From Blastobasis lacticolella (Eukaryota > Arthropoda > Insecta > Lepidoptera > Blastobasidae): 64,000 bases of DNA. The notes beneath the pieces are model-generated. The model made no database searches and had not been told where the DNA came from. It saw only the letters and a program-made list of their open reading frames with translations. A program made the translations under genes and the position numbers. Below, in pieces: positions 54,503 to 64,000 of the stretch (its first letter is position 1; every line of letters begins with the position of its first letter). The stretch lies in assembly GCA_905147135.1 (NCBI GenBank), contig LR990046.1, positions 18,258,501-18,322,500 of the forward strand, written 5' to 3'.

Positions 54503-54954
54503 AAACAAAAGTAATTACATTCACGTAAAAGTTCACCGAAGGCCAAATCTCATAGTAGACACCAGAGGGCGCAACTCAGTTATAATACGCGTATTAACCC
54601 CAACCTCCCAGATCAGTTTCACGGCATCCGGAATAATTACCCCCGAAGTTAATAACGTTATATCCGGAATTCCGGAAAGTTACAATACGGCCCGGGCCTA
54701 AAAGCGAAACTTTATCCTGATTGCCAATTGAATTGGACATTAACATTTTTTCATCCGGCAACGGTGTCCCGGGTTCCCTTCTGTTTATTTGTTTATGTTA
54801 ATTCCATTCTATTTGTCGGGAGATTTGACTTAAATTGAGTTACGTGGTGGCAGCGCTTTTGCCACTGCGATTATTTATGCAAATCATGTCCCTTATTGTT
54901 TTTTGTATTAATGTTTTATTTTTGATCTATTTCTGGAATTATTTGACATTGTTA

Positions 54955-55040
54955 TTATATTGCACCCATAACACAAGCTTTGCTTACTGTGGGGCTAGAT
55001 GGCGCTGTGTGAATTTGTCCACGATTATTTATTTTATTTA
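54955..55040 (+). mobile_element. S3 SINE 3' end
   Basis: GCACCCATAACACAAGCTTT, GCTTACTGTGGGGC, then TAGATGGCGCTGTGTGAATT and an ATTTATTT tail. Nearly identical to 46107-46190. Confidence 0.75.
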
Positions 55041-55188
55041 TTGTTATATTATTGTTTATGCTTAATTAAATGAATGTGCCTACCTACCTCACGTACTAAA
55101 AATATGCAATATAAAAGTTGAAATTCTGAAATAAATGATAATTAATTAATTAATTATTTCTAAATTTGGTTTTAGTAAAGCGAATCTA

Positions 55189-55355
55189 GCGGGACAAATC
55201 CGAAAGGTGGGCAGCAGCATCTTTCTGGGTAGATTTACATCAACTGCACTGCGATCTCCAACCCGCCTGCCAAGCGTGGAGATTATGGCAATGACCTCCC
55301 CTTTCGTGGGAGAGGCCCGAAGTCCTGCAGTGGACTGTTATGGGCTGTGATGATG
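55189..55355 (+). mobile_element. 5'-truncated S2 with 12-bp target-site duplication
   Basis: AAAGCGAATCTA at 55177-55188 and 55356-55367 flanks the insert. The S2 3' half ends GGGCTGTGATGATG. Confidence 0.9.
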
Positions 55356-55497
55356 AAAGCGAATCTATAACTTTTGATTTATAAATTTTAGTATTAGATC
55401 TCTCAATCATCATTTTGAATTATATTATTTAAAATTACGATTAGGAGATCGCTTTTAACTTTCTATATTTCAGAGTCATTATAACATAGGTATTGGG

Positions 55498-55660
55498 TGT
55501 TTGGTGTTCGGCAGAGCAGAATAGCACCAATCCGTTAAAGTTATATTTGTAACACTGCGATATCCAACTCGCCTGCCAGTCATGTAGATTATGGCAATAA
55601 CCTCCCATTCCATGGGAGCGGCCCTAAGTCCTGTAGTGGACTGTCATGGGCTATGATGAT
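55498..55660 (+). mobile_element. S2 with internal deletion
   Basis: The head TGTTCGGCAGAGCAGAATAG is joined directly to TTATATTTGTAACACTGCGA, losing about 100 bp, and the tail is ATGATGAT. Confidence 0.82.
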
Positions 55661-56160
55661 AGATCGTGACAACTCATGTAGCTAACCATTTGTCTTAGAA
55701 CCGTTAGCATACGCTAACAACCTATACTCGTAGTACAACTAAAAACCCCAACGTTTCACCGTAAACACCCGTGCTAGTAAAACAGCGGCAGAGAAAATAA
55801 TTAAACTACATTCAGAATATACCGTGATGCCGTACAAAGAGCCGCGTTTATATTCAACAAATAATAATACCGCCTACGTTTATACGGAAGTTACGTGTAA
55901 CAATGACTAGGGGTGCGTTCAGACCTTACAGGGCATATGTAGTTTTTTTATTTACTCTAACCTCTCGTACGTAGTATTGTTTTTCGCTGTGCCTCTGCCG
56001 TATTCGAGTAGGATACCCGTACTAAACAATACAGAATACCGCAGCTAAACAAAACTCTTTTAAATAGTCTTGTGTTTCTGCCGGTGAGTAAGGTTTTCAG
56101 TGCTTCATGGGGTGGGGATTCGGGGAACCGTGGCTTTGCCTTTTTGCTGCCAGAGTAACG
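55661..56160. other. No gene recognised
   Basis: Short frames only. No shared repeats apparent. Confidence 0.4.
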
Positions 56161-56165
56161 TGTTA

Positions 56166-56284
56166 TAGAGGTGGGCAACGCATTAGCGATACTCTTGGTT
56201 TTGCTGATGTCTATAGGCAGTGGTGACCACTTTCAATCAGGTGGCCCGCTTGCCTGTTTGCCTGTCGTATGACATAAAAAAAAG
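56166..56284 (+). mobile_element. LINE-A 3' end with poly-A
   Basis: GAGGTGGGCAACGCATTAGC, TCAGGTGGCCCGCTTGCCTG and GTATGACATAAAAAAAA. Confidence 0.78.
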
Positions 56285-56289
56285 CATAC

Positions 56290-56925
56290 CTAATAAGACA
56301 GCTAGTTTCCATACGCGGCGTAAAGATATGTCGATATACGTACTGTCGGCGACAGGTCGACATGGTAATTTTCTAGTGATGCGGTCACTCGATAATCGAT
56401 GTAGATATCGAGTCGTCTCTTTTTACCACTAGTCCGAATCTTTTACCTCATAATGATATTGTGGCACTTTCCGTCTTTATAATCAGACCTTCTATCAGAC
56501 CGTCTTCATTAAATGACCATCTGACTTAGACGCGTATGCAAGACAATTCAAGGTTATGCAAAGTAGGGTTCTTGCCACCTCTCGGTTCCATAATAAGTTG
56601 AGCTCACTGTCACCATACCATCAATTGTATGGTCATCTAAGTTAGATGCATTTGCAACACTTTCATATGATCAAATACAAGGAAGTGGTACTTCCTGGTA
56701 TACGATCGGTGGCTCTTCTACTAGTAAGGTGCCACCGAATTACTAGAAAAGCACTGTCAGAATGACTGAAAGCGGTTTCCTACCAGAATCCTTAACTAAA
56801 AATTACCCGTTACGGAAAATCTGATAGGAACTCGAGCAGGTGAGTTTGGCTCAGTTAGATAACATTACCACAAACTTATGTAACCCAGGGGTCAAAACTA
56901 GAACTGTGAAAAAATTGCGGTAGTT
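56290..56925. other. No gene recognised
   Basis: Unique-looking. CCATCTGACTTAGACGCG near 56520 is too short to assign to S1. No frame of note. Confidence 0.4.
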
Positions 56926-56929
56926 CGTT

Positions 56930-57292
56930 ATGAGCAGGGTGTGCGGCGGCACCAACACCATCCTGAGGGCGTTTGAAGATAGGTACGAGTGCCCCATGGC
57001 TAACCACTGAACATCACTGCTAGTAGATTAAGGTTGACATTGAATTGTTTATTTGACATTTATTGTGACATGATATTTTTATTATTTTTTCACTTGACAT
57101 CTATTTTGACATCAGAATAAGTGTGAAATGAGTAATTGGAATTTTATATAATTTTATAAGTGTTAATCTTATGACATCAGAAAATTAAATTATCTACTAA
57201 CATAGCATAGTCAATGTTGTTCATTTACTAACAAATTATGGAATAATTATTTTGAAATAAATAATTTGAATTGAATTGAATTGAATATGACA
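56930..57292 (+). mobile_element. LINE 3' end with (TTGAA)n tail
   Basis: GAAGATAGGTACGAGTGCCC and CATGGCTAACCACTGAACAT, then TTGACATTTATTGTGACATG and AATTTGAATTGAATTGAATT. This looks like the end of an ORF and 3' UTR of a CR1/Jockey-group element, from memory of similar repeats. Confidence 0.5.
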
Positions 57293-57477
57293 TATATCAG
57301 AAAATCAATGCCATTAACGCCATCACCGGGTCAGATAAGTTTATGGTACTGTACGTATCTACATGAACGTATACAGTACGATCATGTGTAGAGTACGTTC
57401 ACCTCGCTTTGCCCATAGAGCGGACTAAAAGGCGATAAAACTGCCGAGGTAGCTAAATTTAAAAAAAAGGGGGCCTA

Positions 57478-57690
57478 CTGAAAACCAGCGTCACGGCAAC
57501 TGTCGTGGCATATGCTGAGTGTGGCCCCATTGCACTCTCCACATGGCACAAATAACGAGATTAGAGTATCTTTTTTTTGTTTTGTTTATGTCTCTGTTTC
57601 ATTATATTTTTTAAACTTCATTTTAAGAATTTTGTGCTGTGTGTTTGAGTGTAATAAATGTGTTTTACTTTACTTTACTTTACTTTAAAT
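57478..57690 (+). mobile_element. Family M retroposon 3' end
   Basis: GAAAACCAGCGTCACGGCAA, GGCATATGCTGAGTGTGGCC and GTGTTTGAGTGTAATAAATG, with the tail TTTTACTTTACTTTACTTTA. The fullest copy of the family. Confidence 0.72.
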
Positions 57691-58039
57691 TTCATATATT
57701 TCTGGTGGCAGCTCTGAACACGGCCTAATACGGCGGTCCCTTTCCGCCGCGCACATTTTACTCGCAGAATTACATCGGACGCGAATGCAGTTTGTTCAGA
57801 TATTATTATATATTTGACGTTGGAACTACTGAAATGTTTAGATAGGACGGCGGTGTTATTGTATGTAGGTTGGTGGTGAGTTTTAGTTGTATTTCGCTTA
57901 GGATTATGCACTTCATTAAATTGGGGAGCCAGCCTGGATAAGCACTGTTGTCTTTGTTTCTGCCGCTGGAAAAATATACTTGCATTGTTGAGAAAGATCT
58001 TCCGCTGGGGAGACTGGATGAAAGTCTCGGAAGACAATT

Positions 58040-58260
58040 GGCGCCCCGTGACGGTAATGCACCTGCGGTTTTGCAGTCTGTGATAGGTCATCACCAGGCT
58101 AGCGGTCAACACCGGCTTTTTTAAATTATCAATAGACTTGTATTTTATCTCAACTCAGCTGATGGAAAGCGACGAGAAGGTCGCAGATGTAACATGCTCG
58201 CCCAGCAGATACCGATCTATTCACTCTTGACTTGAAGACCCTAAGGTTATACTTAACCTT
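58040..58260 (-). mobile_element. LINE fragments (E- and D-like)
   Basis: CACCTGCGGTTTTGCAGTCT resembles LINE-E. ATGCTCGCCCAGCAGATACC with TATTCACTCTTGACTTGAAG resembles the reverse of LINE-D FKSRVNR coding. Both are decayed, so the orientation of the E-like part is uncertain. Confidence 0.4.
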
Positions 58261-58379
58261 GGTTTACTGACTCCCATGATCCACTTTTGTATTCTTCCTT
58301 CCCAACTTCACCCGGCTTCAGTATCCTGGTTTGTAAGCCTCGCATCTGCTCAGCAAAGTCAATACATAGTTAATTTGGC

Positions 58380-58520
58380 ATCCCGCGGGACCTCTTACCT
58401 GAAACCGGCAGGTTTATACACCTATTTCACATGTGCCACTACAGCACGTGAACACTCTAGCGCAGCCAACCCTCTTCAATATTATCCGCATTATCTGCCA
58501 CGCCAAGGCCACGTTATGTA
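58380..58520 (-). mobile_element. LINE-C-like remnant
   Basis: CGCGGGACCTCTTACCTGAA, ACACCTATTTCACATGTGCC and CGCAGCCAACCCTCTTCAAT match 35805-35960 in the same order. Confidence 0.45.
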
Positions 58521-58579
58521 CAAAAATATAATCGCAGATCTATGGACGACAGTTGACACCATTTATTATCTATACTAGG

Positions 58580-59340
58580 TTTTTGCTCGTTAGTTTGTTA
58601 CTACATTTCGATTTGCATTTGTATTAACACGAGTAAACCACGCTATATTGTCTAGGATCGGTAAATAATACCCGTTCGATAATAATAATACACCACCTCG
58701 CTGCCAAGTTGGGCCAGCAAAACTAGATTCGAATTTCTAAACTGGTCGCTTTCCTATAAAAATTGTCAAAAGGAAAAAATAAACAGTACGGACTGCACAG
58801 TCCAAATTAGCCACAAACGAATGAACAAGCCTCGTGTAATCTTTCTGCCTTCGTACCCCCGAAAAAAGATCAGAAATAAACATAAAACATCACCAGGTTA
58901 CACTGCCGCTATAACCGGCTCGTATCGCGGGTCATTTGCAGTTTTTATCCGGCCAACGTGTGTAGCACGCATTTTTACCCAGGTGAGGGTTAAAACAACA
59001 AAGGTTAAGGGTTAACGGTAACGGCCACGGCCGAACTGCCATGACTTTTTCATTGTTCTGTGGGCCTTGGGCTGGCTATACGCTTTGCAAATGAGACCGA
59101 AGCCAGTATGGGTTGGCCAATGTTTGTCAGTTTTTTGTTTCAAAATGTTATCATTTGGCCCATACTTTATTCTCACGAGGAATTTTGTATGATCATCATC
59201 ATAGATGGAAAGAGTAATGATAAATCTAGAAGCAAGCGGTTGTGGTAATTTAAGTGATATCATACTTGTTTGGACTACAACTTAAAAGATTCCCATAGCC
59301 ATAATTATGCGAATATCGCGATTGTAAACTATATAATAAA
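58580..59340. other. No gene recognised
   Basis: The overlapping frames at 59012-59263 (minus) and 59060-59248 (plus) have no motif. GC-richer unique sequence at 58890-59060. Confidence 0.4.
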
Positions 59341-59678
59341 TCATCTTGGAGTTAATGTCCCGGTTGTGCTCTCGCGAAGGAGGCCCGGGGTTCGCCTTGA
59401 CCATGATCCAGGATTTGGCAGATCAGGTAATTATAATGGAGCGCCTGCCATCTGACCTCCGTGACCCTGCTACCAGGGGAACCTAATCAGATTGGATCAT
59501 GGTTAGTCGCCTGAATGTGCAGGTTTCATCATGATGTTTTCTCTCACCGTGAGCATCGGTTAGTATTCACCTAATGTACATAACTCAGAAAAGAGTCATT
59601 GGTACATGGCCGCAGCGGGATTCCAACCCGGTACCTCTCGCTCGAGTGGAATACTCAACCGCTCAAAAACCTACGCTA
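59341..59678 (-). mobile_element. S1 SINE, full length
   Basis: CATCTTGGAGTTAATGTCCC, the complete body, ATAACTCAGAAAAGAGTCAT, B box CAACCCGGTACCTCTCGC and a degraded head. Confidence 0.86.
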
Positions 59679-59679
59679 A

Positions 59680-60380
59680 ACGAGACTCGCCCAAGATGCT
59701 CTACGAGAATGTACACTGTCAATCTGTCAAAACTCAAAACGAATGGCTCTATGTCATACAAAAAGCTAGTACATTAAGATGACCAAGGCCACCAAATTTG
59801 ACAATAGCAGTGGTTATGGAGTGGTTTTTGACAACTCATAGCCGTCGCTTTTGGATACGACACGGTATATGCACCATTACAAGCTCCCGGTGACGGTAAC
59901 GGTGAACAAACGGCCAGATGATATCATAATATGTGTTCGTAAAATCGAAGGAGACCAAGACCAAACCGTTAAGTTTTCCCAACATTATTTAGGTGCAATG
60001 GAATGAGGGTCGGCTTCCCTCGCCTTCGCATTTAAATTACTCGCAGCCGATGCCGAATCAACCAACTGGATTTATTCGTTGACTATTTGATTGTTTCTTT
60101 AGATGTGAATTCGATAAACGTCTTCCTCGTCGTCCCAAACATTCCACACCAGACGGGCATACCAGAAACATTGTGTCTCGAAAGATGTGTACTTTGAAAG
60201 GTAAATACTCCTAAAGTTAGAAAAATGTAATTGAAGGTCCATCCGACGGTAATACTAAAATAGGAAACAAATAAAAAAAAAACAGACAGCGGTACAAGCA
60301 GCAGTGGAACAACGCGCCTAAAAAAAAAACCGTTGCTACGCAGTTACAACGTGCGGTCCCACCTTTAAATAAAATAAAAA
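59680..60380. other. No gene recognised
   Basis: Unique-looking. CpG-containing patch at 60000-60060. No motif. Confidence 0.4.
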
Positions 60381-60788
60381 CATCTTAGCGTTAATGTCCC
60401 GGTTGTGCTCTCGCGAACGAACGCCCAGGGTTTGCCTTGACCATGATCCAGGATTTGGCAGAACAGGTAATTACAGTGGAGCGCCTGCCATCTGGTCTTC
60501 GTGACCCTGCTGCCAGAGGAACCTGACCAGATTGGATCATGGTTACACGTTCAGTTGCCTGAATATGCAGGTTTAATTACCATGTTTTCCCTTACCGTAA
60601 GAGCATCGTCAAGTAAGTAAGTAAGTATTTTATTGCAACAACAAAGTCTATGGGGCAGTTTATCCTTTTCGGATATACAAAATATAGGTATGTTTATTCT
60701 ACAACAACATCAATACAGTTAACTTAATTAGTGTTCGATTAATATACATAACTCAAAAAAGAGTAATTAGTACGGCCGCAATGGGATT
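60381..60788 (-). mobile_element. S1 SINE split by a retroposon tail
   Basis: The body at 60381-60609 is intact, then a 116-bp insert, then GTGTTCGATTAATATACATA and CGGCCGCAATGGGATTC at the head end. Confidence 0.82.
60610..60725 (-). mobile_element. Retroposon 3' end nested in S1
   Basis: The reverse tail (AAGT)n at 60610-60628 is followed by ATTTTATTGCAACAACAAAG and GGGCAGTTTATCCTTTTCGG. No clear duplication. Confidence 0.6.
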
Positions 60789-61111
60789 CTCTCACAATCC
60801 TACCTTTCATCCTAATCAATTACTAACTCAACTACAACACTTCATGTCACTAACTTTATCTAGCAATCCCTATTCCCTCAGGACCCTGGACCTCCATCAT
60901 CGATATCTGGCAACAGCACGCCAAAGGACAAAAACCTCTCACGCTAAGACTCACTCCATCACACCGGATAAAAAATAATACCCGGTAATAATTTTCATCA
61001 TTCCCCCGTCTCTAAATCGGTTGGTATACGGCGAGCGTGTTGTGACTGCATAAATAGTTGTGCGGGAGCGGACTGATTTCTTTTGTGCGTTAACCGAGTA
61101 TTCCACTAGGC

Positions 61112-61300
61112 CCGGGTAGGAGAGGCCGGCCCAAGAAGCGATGGCAGGACGTCGTTAGGAGTGACATGCGTGCTAACGGACTCAGGATGAGGAAGACTAA
61201 GCAAAATGGACTAAGAAAAGCAGGAAGGCTGACCCCGGGCCTCCGCGTGTTGCGCGGAATCGCAACCGGGACTTAACGCCAAGATGATGGTGATAGAATA
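61112..61300 (+). mobile_element. RTE-like LINE end joined to an S1-like 3' end
   Basis: Encodes RPKKRWQDVVRSDMRANGLR then MRKTKQNG, the GRPKKRW-D tail. It then runs into CCTCCGCGTGTTGCGCGG, GGGACTTAACGCCAAGATGA and a GATGGTGATAG tail, which match the S1 3' end. The shared ends suggest that S1 took its 3' end from this LINE. Confidence 0.65.
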
Positions 61301-61375
61301 CTATCAAGTATAATATAATGGGGGATTTTCAGACAGTTACTTTAAAAGTAAATAATGTAGTTCCGCTTGCCTCAC

Positions 61376-61387
61376 TAGATGGCGCTG
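61376..61387 (+). promoter_or_regulatory. CTCF-like motif match
   Basis: CTCACTAGATGGCGCTGCT (61371-61389) fits the animal CTCF core YAGRKGGCRS. Binding is not shown by sequence alone. The same core occurs in the 79-bp array and in S3. Confidence 0.35.
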
Positions 61388-61737
61388 CTTAGACAGGATT
61401 CTCAAGTATTGAATTTGGGAATCGAAGTTACTCAGGAAGGTCTTTCGTGAAAAGATACTTAATTTTAGTACCTTTTCTGAGAAGAATGCGCAAAATGACT
61501 ACAGTTTTATTTATCTAACGGACTCGTTTTAATTTATTTTCGAGAATCGTCCAATCAACGCCATCTATTACAAATATTTGAACAATTTTTTCTTTTTAAG
61601 CAACTCTCGGAATATCTCCCGTAAGATTTAATAACGTTATGGGTGTCGTCATGCAATATTCAACTAATGGAAAAATGCGGAATTGTATAATTGTGCAATA
61701 AAGTTTTAAATAAATAAATAAATAAATATAGGCGCTT

Positions 61738-61870
61738 AAACTTATCATCATCGTCCTAGCGCTTATCCCGACCTCTACCAGGGTCCGCTTTCCTACAATT
61801 TTTTCTCTACTTCGCCCGGTCTTCGGCATCCTCGCGTCGTAAGCCGTTAGCTCTCGCGACTCAGCGATAG
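61738..61870 (-). mobile_element. RTE-like LINE 3' UTR fragment
   Basis: CTTATCATCATCGTCCTAGC, GGGTCCGCTTTCCTACAATT and GGCATCCTCGCGTCGTAAGC. Partner of 35640-35810 and the reverse of 18220-18300. Confidence 0.62.
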
Positions 61871-62455
61871 GCGCTTAAACCTAAACGCAGGTATCAGAAT
61901 CGAAGTCCCGCGTGAGACCACAAAAGCGAGTTGACATCACCAAATAGGATGCGAGAGACAGCAGCTTAAAACGCAAAATCTGATAAAGTAGTAAAGCCGG
62001 GACTAACCATTAGCATTAGCATTAATTAACATTATCAGAAAGAGCACGGTAAGCATACTTTTAGGTAACACTCTCACTACGGTACACTTTTGTATGGATA
62101 TATTATACACTCCAGTTGCTCTCGCCAAGATAGTCGTTCCATTTACTTAAAATTTAGCTCAAATACGAAAAAGCGAAAAATCCTTAATAGCGCTAAGAGA
62201 GTGCCAGCAACTCGATTAAATAATTCAGCGTACAAATCGAGCTTTCGGCTCCCGGGCGATCGTCGCTCCGTCTTCATCTCGGCGCCATTAATCTGGCTAT
62301 ATGTGCTATATTTCTCGTCCAAATGCTTTATTCACCTCGCGAAATATATAAATTGTTTCTTTACCTTTGTTAGGTTTACTTAGGACAGCTCCGTGTGTGA
62401 ACTGCGTCGTTTGTTGCGTTGTGCTCCGCTTTGTTTGTACTGAGAGTTTAATATA
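61871..62455. other. No gene recognised
   Basis: The 97-codon frame at 62090-62383 has no motif and biased AT composition. No shared repeat. Confidence 0.4.
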
Positions 62456-62500
62456 GGTAACTAGCGGGTTTTGGCGCGACTTCGTTCGCGTTGCGTCTTA

Positions 62501-62880
62501 GCGAGCGGCCACACAGAAAAGACGTAAGACGCAGACACGTCGCGGACGCGGCGCCCGTTCAATTTACTTTCATACTAAATGTATAGAAACGTCGCGACGC
62601 AAAACATACAGGAAAGACAGGGCGCTGACGCGTCGCAGACACGACTTTAAACATACAGAAAGGGGCACGGGCGCGCCGCGGGTGAGACAGGGGGTGCGGG
62701 CGGGGCGCGGGAGCCGGGCCTCGCCCGCAGCGCTTGCTGTCCTTGTCTTGCCTACGCTCTTGACTGGTCCGCGACGGCGCCGCGTCCGTGCCCTGTCTTT
62801 TCTGTATGTTTTAAGTCGCGTCCGCGTCCCGTCTGTGCCCCTTCCGCGACGTGTCTGCGTCTTTTCTGTGTGGCCGCTCG
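62501..62880. mobile_element. CpG-rich fold-back MITE, TTA target-site duplication
   Basis: 380 bp with outer inverted ends GCGAGCGGCCACACAGAAAA and its reverse complement at 62861-62880, flanked by TTA (62498-62500 and 62881-62883). Inner sub-repeats (ACGTCGCGG, CATACAGAAA, GCACGGGCG types) pair across the centre. No transposase. The 3-bp TWA target fits PIF/Harbinger. The element is far richer in GC and CpG than its surroundings. Confidence 0.75.
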
Positions 62881-62885
62881 CTTAC

Positions 62886-63125
62886 CCTATCCTATCTTAA
62901 CCTACACCTACACGACACTACCCTAGACCTACCCTACACCTATTCTACACCTACCCTACAAATACCCTACACCTATCTTACACTACCCTACATCTACACT
63001 ATCCTTACTACACTACCCTACACCTAACCTACTTCTATCGTACACCCACCCTACACCTACCTTACAAAAACCCAACACCTACCTTACACTACCCTACACC
63101 TACGCTGCACCTACTTTACCCCTAC
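62886..63125 (+). repeat. CCTACACC-type minisatellite
   Basis: Irregular tandem of CCTACACCTAC, CCTTACACTA and CCTACAAATA units. It is an expansion of the CCTACC tract seen in other family G copies. Confidence 0.88.
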
Positions 63126-63528
63126 CTACCCTTTTTTCTTTCTATAAACCTACCTCTTAAAACACTCTATCTATCGATGAAATCCGCATAAAAATCCGTT
63201 GCATGGTTCAAAAGATATACGCTTAGACTGACGGCGAAAGGCGATTTTGTTTTATACATACAAATAACACAAACAAAACAACGATCTATACCATGTATAT
63301 AAGTAGTAGGGTTTGATTTTTGAGTATTTAAAATTTTATCATAATGATTAGCAGGAAAAAACGATTCTGGCAAATTGATATAAAGGAAATAAAGCTTTTG
63401 AGTAAATAACTTCCGGAAAAAAATATGGATGAAAAATTTGCTACAAGGATAATACTATTTCGGGAAATCGATCTAACGAATCCGAGTTGAAGAGGCAAAA
63501 GAGGCGTGCAAGGAAAATTGGCGTGAGG

Positions 63529-63640
63529 GTGTTCAACTAATATACATAACTCAGCAAAGAGGTATATGGCGGCACATGTTCGAACCCGATACCTCGGGCT
63601 ACGAGTCGGAACCCTTAACCATTAGGCCATTGACGTTCTT
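63529..63640 (-). mobile_element. S1 SINE head portion
   Basis: GTTCAACTAATATACATAAC, GTTCGAACCCGATACCTCGG (B box) and AACCATTAGGCCATTGACGT (head). The 3' body is absent. Confidence 0.78.
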
Positions 63641-63713
63641 CTATGTATTGACAAACAATACTTGACAGTGGCGTTACTACGCGTTCTCACAGCGCCCGTC
63701 TGTGAATGCACTG

Positions 63714-63850
63714 CGTTGAATACGGCTCAATGATTGGTCAATTTTGTTCATATTGACGGACTCGACTATTTTCAGTTGGAATCCTGTACTTTTGCACGCA
63801 CTGTGTGGCCTCATAGTAACGTTTCTGATTAGAGGTGTTAGTGACAAATA
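63714..63850 (+). repeat. Family T dispersed repeat
   Basis: GAATACGGCTCAATGATTGG, then TCATAGTAACGTTTCTGATT, parallel to 22836-22960 with different middle sequence. Confidence 0.5.
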
Positions 63851-64000
63851 AAGCAGAGAGCAAACCTGATATGTCTGTATAAAACCGACCAAAGCGTGAC
63901 TCGTGGTACTTCAGTTTCGATCACACAGCGTCAAAGGGAGTTTTCACTACAAAAAACAAATCGCATGAAATTCTGGTCACGTTATCAGTGGACGGAGCGC

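Larger units (their letters stand above)
62460..63300 (+). mobile_element. Family G element, expanded and carrying a nested MITE
   Basis: Start TTTTGGCGCGACTTCGTTCG, nested MITE at 62501-62880, expanded CCTACACC tract at 62886-63125, then AACACTCTATCTATCGATGA and the diverged end near 63300 (CTATACCATGTATATA). Confidence 0.75.

Noticed and set aside
57675..58112. 145-codon minus-strand frame
   Set aside because: It overlaps a family M tail and LINE-E-like scraps, and no protein family is recognisable.
62682..62900. Arg-rich 72-codon frame
   Set aside because: It falls inside the CpG-rich fold-back MITE. GC-rich DNA has few stops, so long frames are expected by chance.

Overview
The window reads as insect nuclear DNA, most probably from a moth or butterfly. 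It is AT-rich, has no operon-like gene packing and is saturated with fragments of non-LTR retrotransposons, tRNA-headed SINEs, a Penelope-like retroelement and small fold-back DNA transposons of the kind I associate with Lepidoptera. The species call rests on repeat texture, an ecdysteroid-kinase-like exon and a THAP exon. It is recognition from memory, not a search. Family labels (S1, S2, LINE-A and so on) are mine.

No intact multi-exon gene lies wholly inside the window. The best host-type coding sequences are a 227-codon THAP zinc-finger exon on the minus strand (1323-2003) with good splice signals, and the last exon of an EcKinase/CHK-like small-molecule kinase (47858-48530), which is broken by a 256-bp SINE flanked by 12-bp target-site duplications. 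Weaker candidates are an exon at 49547-49794 (minus), a short open frame at 50763-50896 (plus), and a 31-codon frame at 20003-20098.

The most striking structure is at 13939-16074. Two copies of the 3' part of a Penelope-like element (RT remnant plus GIY-YIG endonuclease) lie head to head as 969-bp arms around a 141-bp spacer, with 14-bp target-site duplications outside.

Layout: 1-3.2 kb holds a ~180-bp tandem repeat and the THAP exon. 3.2-5.1 kb is a nest of LINE, SINE and DNA-element insertions. 5.1-13.9 kb is mostly unique AT-rich sequence with scattered SINEs and MITEs. 13.9-16.6 kb has the Penelope fold-back and a 79-bp tandem array. 18-31 kb is rich in LINE 3' ends, including a reverse transcriptase core at 30347-30840. 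31-44 kb is mixed SINE, LINE and MITE sequence. 44.1-45.3 kb is a 1.14-kb hAT-like fold-back. 46-52 kb has SINE composites, the broken kinase exon and the weak exon candidates. 52-62 kb is more SINE and LINE debris. 62.5-63.3 kb carries a CpG-rich fold-back MITE and a CCTACACC minisatellite inside a dispersed element.

The sequences do not form a pathway. The window is best seen as intergenic or large-intron DNA shaped by repeated retroposition, with several datable nested insertions. A CTCF-like motif (TAGATGGCGCTG) recurs in the tandem array and in one SINE family.
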